Positions 61,193-64,000 of a stretch of DNA of 64,000 nt are shown here, piece by piece; position 1 is the first letter of the stretch, and each line of letters starts with the position of its first letter. The stretch is from Pristionchus mayeri (lineage: Eukaryota > Nematoda > Chromadorea > Rhabditida > Neodiplogasteridae). The notes under the pieces were generated by a model, which made no database searches, had not been told where the DNA came from, and worked only from the letters and a program-made list of their open reading frames with translations. Both the position numbers and the translations under genes were made by a program. The stretch lies in contig BTRK01000001.1 in NCBI GenBank assembly GCA_036245805.1, positions 33,862,758-33,926,757 of the forward strand. Direction: 5' to 3'.

Positions 61193-62370
61193 TTCCATGC
61201 GTCTTGCTCAATTTTCTAGCAATCTATCTTGTGAACAAATTTGCGCCTATAAACATGGGGACTTACAAGTACCTTCTCATGTGCTTTTCTTCTTGTAATA
61301 TATCTCTGATGACATTGACCATAATCGTTAATCTGGTAAGAGCAAGCAAACTTGCAAATACAAGATGAATTTCAGGAAATAATAGTTCGACCAGGATTTT
61401 TTGGCGTTATTTCACTCAATTTCCCTTCAAATAAGTATATTTCATTAACATATGTTTCACTATGCGTGTTGCCTTTCTTACTACTCAATCTATTCTTTCT
61501 GTACAGATTCTGGGATGTTAGAAAGTTTGTAATATTAATATCTTAATTTATGCGCATATTTAATTCAGATCTTCAAAGATATTTTTTTTCGACAAGAAAG
61601 GCTTTCAAATTTGCATTATTATCATATTCACTTCCGTTGGATTGCTTTTGTAAGTGGATTGTAAGATGTTGACTCTTCTATTTATCGCAATTTCAGTTTT
61701 GCCTGCTTATTTCTGAGCACCTTGGGAGATGTGCCGAGTGCTTTGATAGAAAAGGAAACATTGGCCAAAGAACTGAATGAGAAAAATGTCGACGGATGGC
61801 TCATTTTCCGACATGTGAACATTAAATTCTAAATTTCAACCCCCAATTTTAATTTTTCAGAATAAAGAGGTTGCATTCATCTCCAAACTATCGATTCTAA
61901 TCATTGACGTCGTTGTTGCAATAACTCTACTCGTGCCTCTCGTGCTTGCCTCGTTCACATACTACTTCATTTCGAAAGCCCGACCGAATTCCGTCCATGG
62001 CCTTCCTCTGCAGAAATATATGCTGCAAACAGCCTGTATGCAGGTACAAGAAATCCAGAAAATGAGCGTTTGATGACATTCATTCTTTAAACAATGATTC
62101 AAAAGCCAAATTGTGATTCAAAAATTCCAGATGCTCGTCTCATTCCTCTGCGTTCTCCTTCCACTTCTTTCCGTGCTCAACCTCTCATTCTTCGGCATTG
62201 TTCATTCGATAATTATAGATGCTGCACCATTGCTGCATGCACTTTCCCCCACTATAGACGCGCTTTTGGTGATAGTGATGATCAAACCGTTTCGTAGTGG
62301 CCTAATGCGCATGCTGAAGAAGGCAAATTCAGTAGAACCTATCAGCGCTATTTATGTGAATGTGCATTGA
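61193..62370 (+). CDS. StrK: Str-type serpentine chemoreceptor, 5' exon not identified
   Basis: Six exons close in phase: 61193-61335, 61376-61524, 61569-61649, 61697-61814, 61861-62043, 62131-62370 (about 304 codons). The first visible exon already lies in TM1 (PCVLLNFLAIYLVNKF) and continues MGTYKYLLMCFSS, the G-x-YK-x-LM-x-FS pattern of Str receptors. Later segments: LLLNLFFLYRFWDVRK, KKGFQICIIIIFTSVG, KLSILIIDVVVAITLL, LQKYMLQTACMQMLVSFLC (the L-x-Q..Q pattern before TM6), and the TM7 end SPTIDALLVIVMIKPFR. Exon 1 with the start codon must lie upstream with a phase-1 junction; I could not locate it. No internal stop. Inferred role: chemosensory GPCR in a ciliated neuron. Confidence 0.82.
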
Positions 62371-62719
62371 CATTTTGCTCATTTCAAGTGTCATTTTCGT
62401 TGAATTGTGTAGTATCCATTCATCCTTCCTATACCTAACAGCTGAATTTGTTTTCCGATCCACATTGGTAATTTACACAAGATCATATGCGAGTTACGCC
62501 TGTGAAAACCAAGACACATCACAGATATTCATTTTTGCCTCTCTTATTTCGATACGTTGCTTTCAACATTTTAAGTCGCACTTTTAACTGTAAGTCCGTA
62601 TCAAAACATATTGCGATGTATTTTATTAACAATGCAAAGTCGTGCTAAATAATCATTCGAAAGCGGTATGTCTATTCAACATTTTCGGAGAATAGTTGTT
62701 TTAGAAAATCATGAATATA
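62371..62719. other. StrK-mariner spacer, no gene seen
   Basis: AT-rich 3' flank of StrK. The short frame at 62360-62587 has no motif. Confidence 0.4.
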
Positions 62720-63967
62720 TTAGGTTGAACAGAAAGTCTTTATAAACTTTTTATTTCCCTTCTTCTGACAATAAAGCGCAAGAGCGAAATCAAACGTATG
62801 CACCATTGTTATCTACAACAAATGTCCAACGTTCAGGCAACTTATGGATTCCCTCCTTGTTGAACCCATCTCGGCGCGAATCAAAATATTGCTTGAGCGC
62901 GGCCTCGATCGCCCCACGGGAAGTGAAGGATCTCTGATCGAGATGACGGGTCAGATCCGAGAACAACCAATAATCTGAAGGGGCCAAGTCAGGAGAATAC
63001 GGTATATGAGGGAGAACCATCCAGCCATATTTGGACAGCTCCTGCTTGACCTGCCGTGCAACATGGGGTCGGGCGTTATCGTGTTGATAATACACTTTCT
63101 TGCCGTTCAGGGCAGATTGTGCGAATTTCTTCTTCAGATTCCGTAGTTGTTTAGTGTAGACATATCCAGTAATTATCCGCTTCTCGGGTAGGAGCTCTCA
63201 GTAAATCGGGCCATCCACTTTCCACCAGGCAGAGAGCAAGATTTTCATAGGGTGAAGGTCGGGCTTTGCGACGTCCTGTGGGGTCTCATTGGCATCCACC
63301 CACTGTGCCCTCCTATGGTGATTCTCATAGCAGACCCACTTCTCGACCCATGTTATGAGACGGTCCAACCATCGATCTCCAGCGTGAAGAGAGTAGAGAA
63401 AGGGAATCGTCGACACGGTGGTCAAACTGGTCTTGGGTCAATTTGTGGGGTATGAAACGGCCTAGCTTCTTCTTCTTGCCAATGGAGACCAATCATTTTA
63501 CGATGGTGCTTTGCGATACCCCAAGTGTGGCTGCCATGTCGCGGGTATTTGGAAAGGATCCAACTCCACTACGATCCGTAGCGCATCCAAATCCAGCTCG
63601 GGTGGCCTCCCAGACCGGTCATGATCATCCATGGAAAAGCCCCTCTTCTCGAAGAGTTGGTACCAATTGCGCATGGTCTGGTAGTGAGGGGCATATGAAT
63701 CGTACACTTCAGCCAACTGACGTTCCTATTCCTTCATTGTAGTGTGAGAGAGGAATACGAATAACAGAACGTTGCGGATGTGCAAGGCCGTGGGAACAAA
63801 CATCGTGGTCTTACTAGTGGCAGAATGAAAGGCGTGGAATGGCGAGTTGTTGACCACATAGTCCCTTTGTCATGTGTTATTCACTAGAGGCGAGGGTACA
63901 CCAAAGGTCTCGTGCACTGAGCAGTGATCCAGCAAAACAGTTTATAAAGACTTTCTGTTCAACCTAA
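62720..63967 (-). mobile_element. Mariner element 2
   Basis: A 1.25-kb mariner of a different lineage from element 1. The termini TTAGGTTGAACAGAAAGTCT and complement are preserved, with TA on both sides (62718-62719, 63968-63969). The transposase on the minus strand is decayed, so this is an older insertion. Confidence 0.9.
62790..63740 (-). pseudogene. Mariner transposase, degenerate
   Basis: Pieces lie in different frames. N-terminal: LFEKRGFSMDDHDRSGRPPE. Central: WVEKWVCYENHHRRAQWVDA. C-terminal: YYQHDNARPHVARQVKQE, IPYSPDLAPSDYWLFSDL and a WTFVVDNNGAY end. The second and third catalytic D and the D34D spacing remain. The first D appears replaced (WVEKW where GDEKW is expected), and a TGA follows VDGPIY at about 63198. 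With frameshifts, a stop and a lost catalytic residue it cannot encode an active enzyme. Confidence 0.88.
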
Positions 63968-64000
63968 TAGCTGGTTCACCAGTCTTGATGTGCCATCAGG

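Noticed and set aside
1..64000. CRISPR arrays, rRNA genes, bacterial operons
   Set aside because: None seen. Gene structure is spliced and eukaryotic; the repeats are transposon-derived or microsatellite.

Overview
The window reads as nuclear DNA of a free-living (rhabditid or diplogastrid) nematode. Genes are split into many short exons with short AT-rich introns. Five serpentine-receptor families restricted to nematodes occur side by side, together with a C. elegans-style receptor guanylyl cyclase (GCY), mariner elements and RTE/CR1-like LINE debris. A Pristionchus-like diplogastrid is my guess only; nothing in the sequence fixes the genus. Exon models were built by hand from paralogue comparison, splice consensus and reading-frame closure. 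Most junctions should be right to within a few bases.

Layout. (1) 0.3-17.4 kb: three tandem plus-strand Srt-type chemoreceptor genes sharing one 11-12 exon plan: SrtA (328-3405), SrtB (4761-11020) and SrtC (12355-16696, carrying a 2-nt deletion). Their introns are crowded with inserted inverted-repeat elements, a mariner and a LINE fragment. (2) 19.5-21.9 kb: a minus-strand Sra-superfamily (Sre-like) receptor, SreF. (3) 27.3-32.9 kb: a convergent pair, SrtD (+) and SrhH (-), both intact. (4) 35.1-44.2 kb: a second convergent pair of the same two families in the same orientation, SrtE (+, clear pseudogene) and SrhI (-, one in-frame stop). (5) 46.9-48.3 kb: SreG, the paralogue of SreF. (6) 49.4-59.6 kb: a 34-exon GCY (about 1,092 aa) with signal peptide, ligand-binding ectodomain, transmembrane segment, pseudokinase, dimerisation helix and a catalytically complete cyclase domain. 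(7) 61.2-62.4 kb: a Str-type receptor, StrK, whose first exon I could not find. (8) 62.7-64.0 kb: a decayed mariner.

Functionally the window is a chemosensory cluster. Srt, Srh, Sre-like and Str proteins are putative odorant or pheromone GPCRs, and GCYs are receptor-type sensors producing cGMP in ciliated neurons. That role is inferred from the families.

The most notable material outside the genes: an unusual concentration of GC-AG introns in the GCY gene; a duplicated Srt-Srh cassette of which one copy is decaying; a foldback-element family with TTAT target duplications, for which paralogous introns give an empty and a filled site; a near-perfect 2-kb palindrome inside a receptor intron; a seven-copy palindromic MITE family; and a roughly 195-bp short interspersed repeat with a 10-bp target duplication nested in one foldback element.
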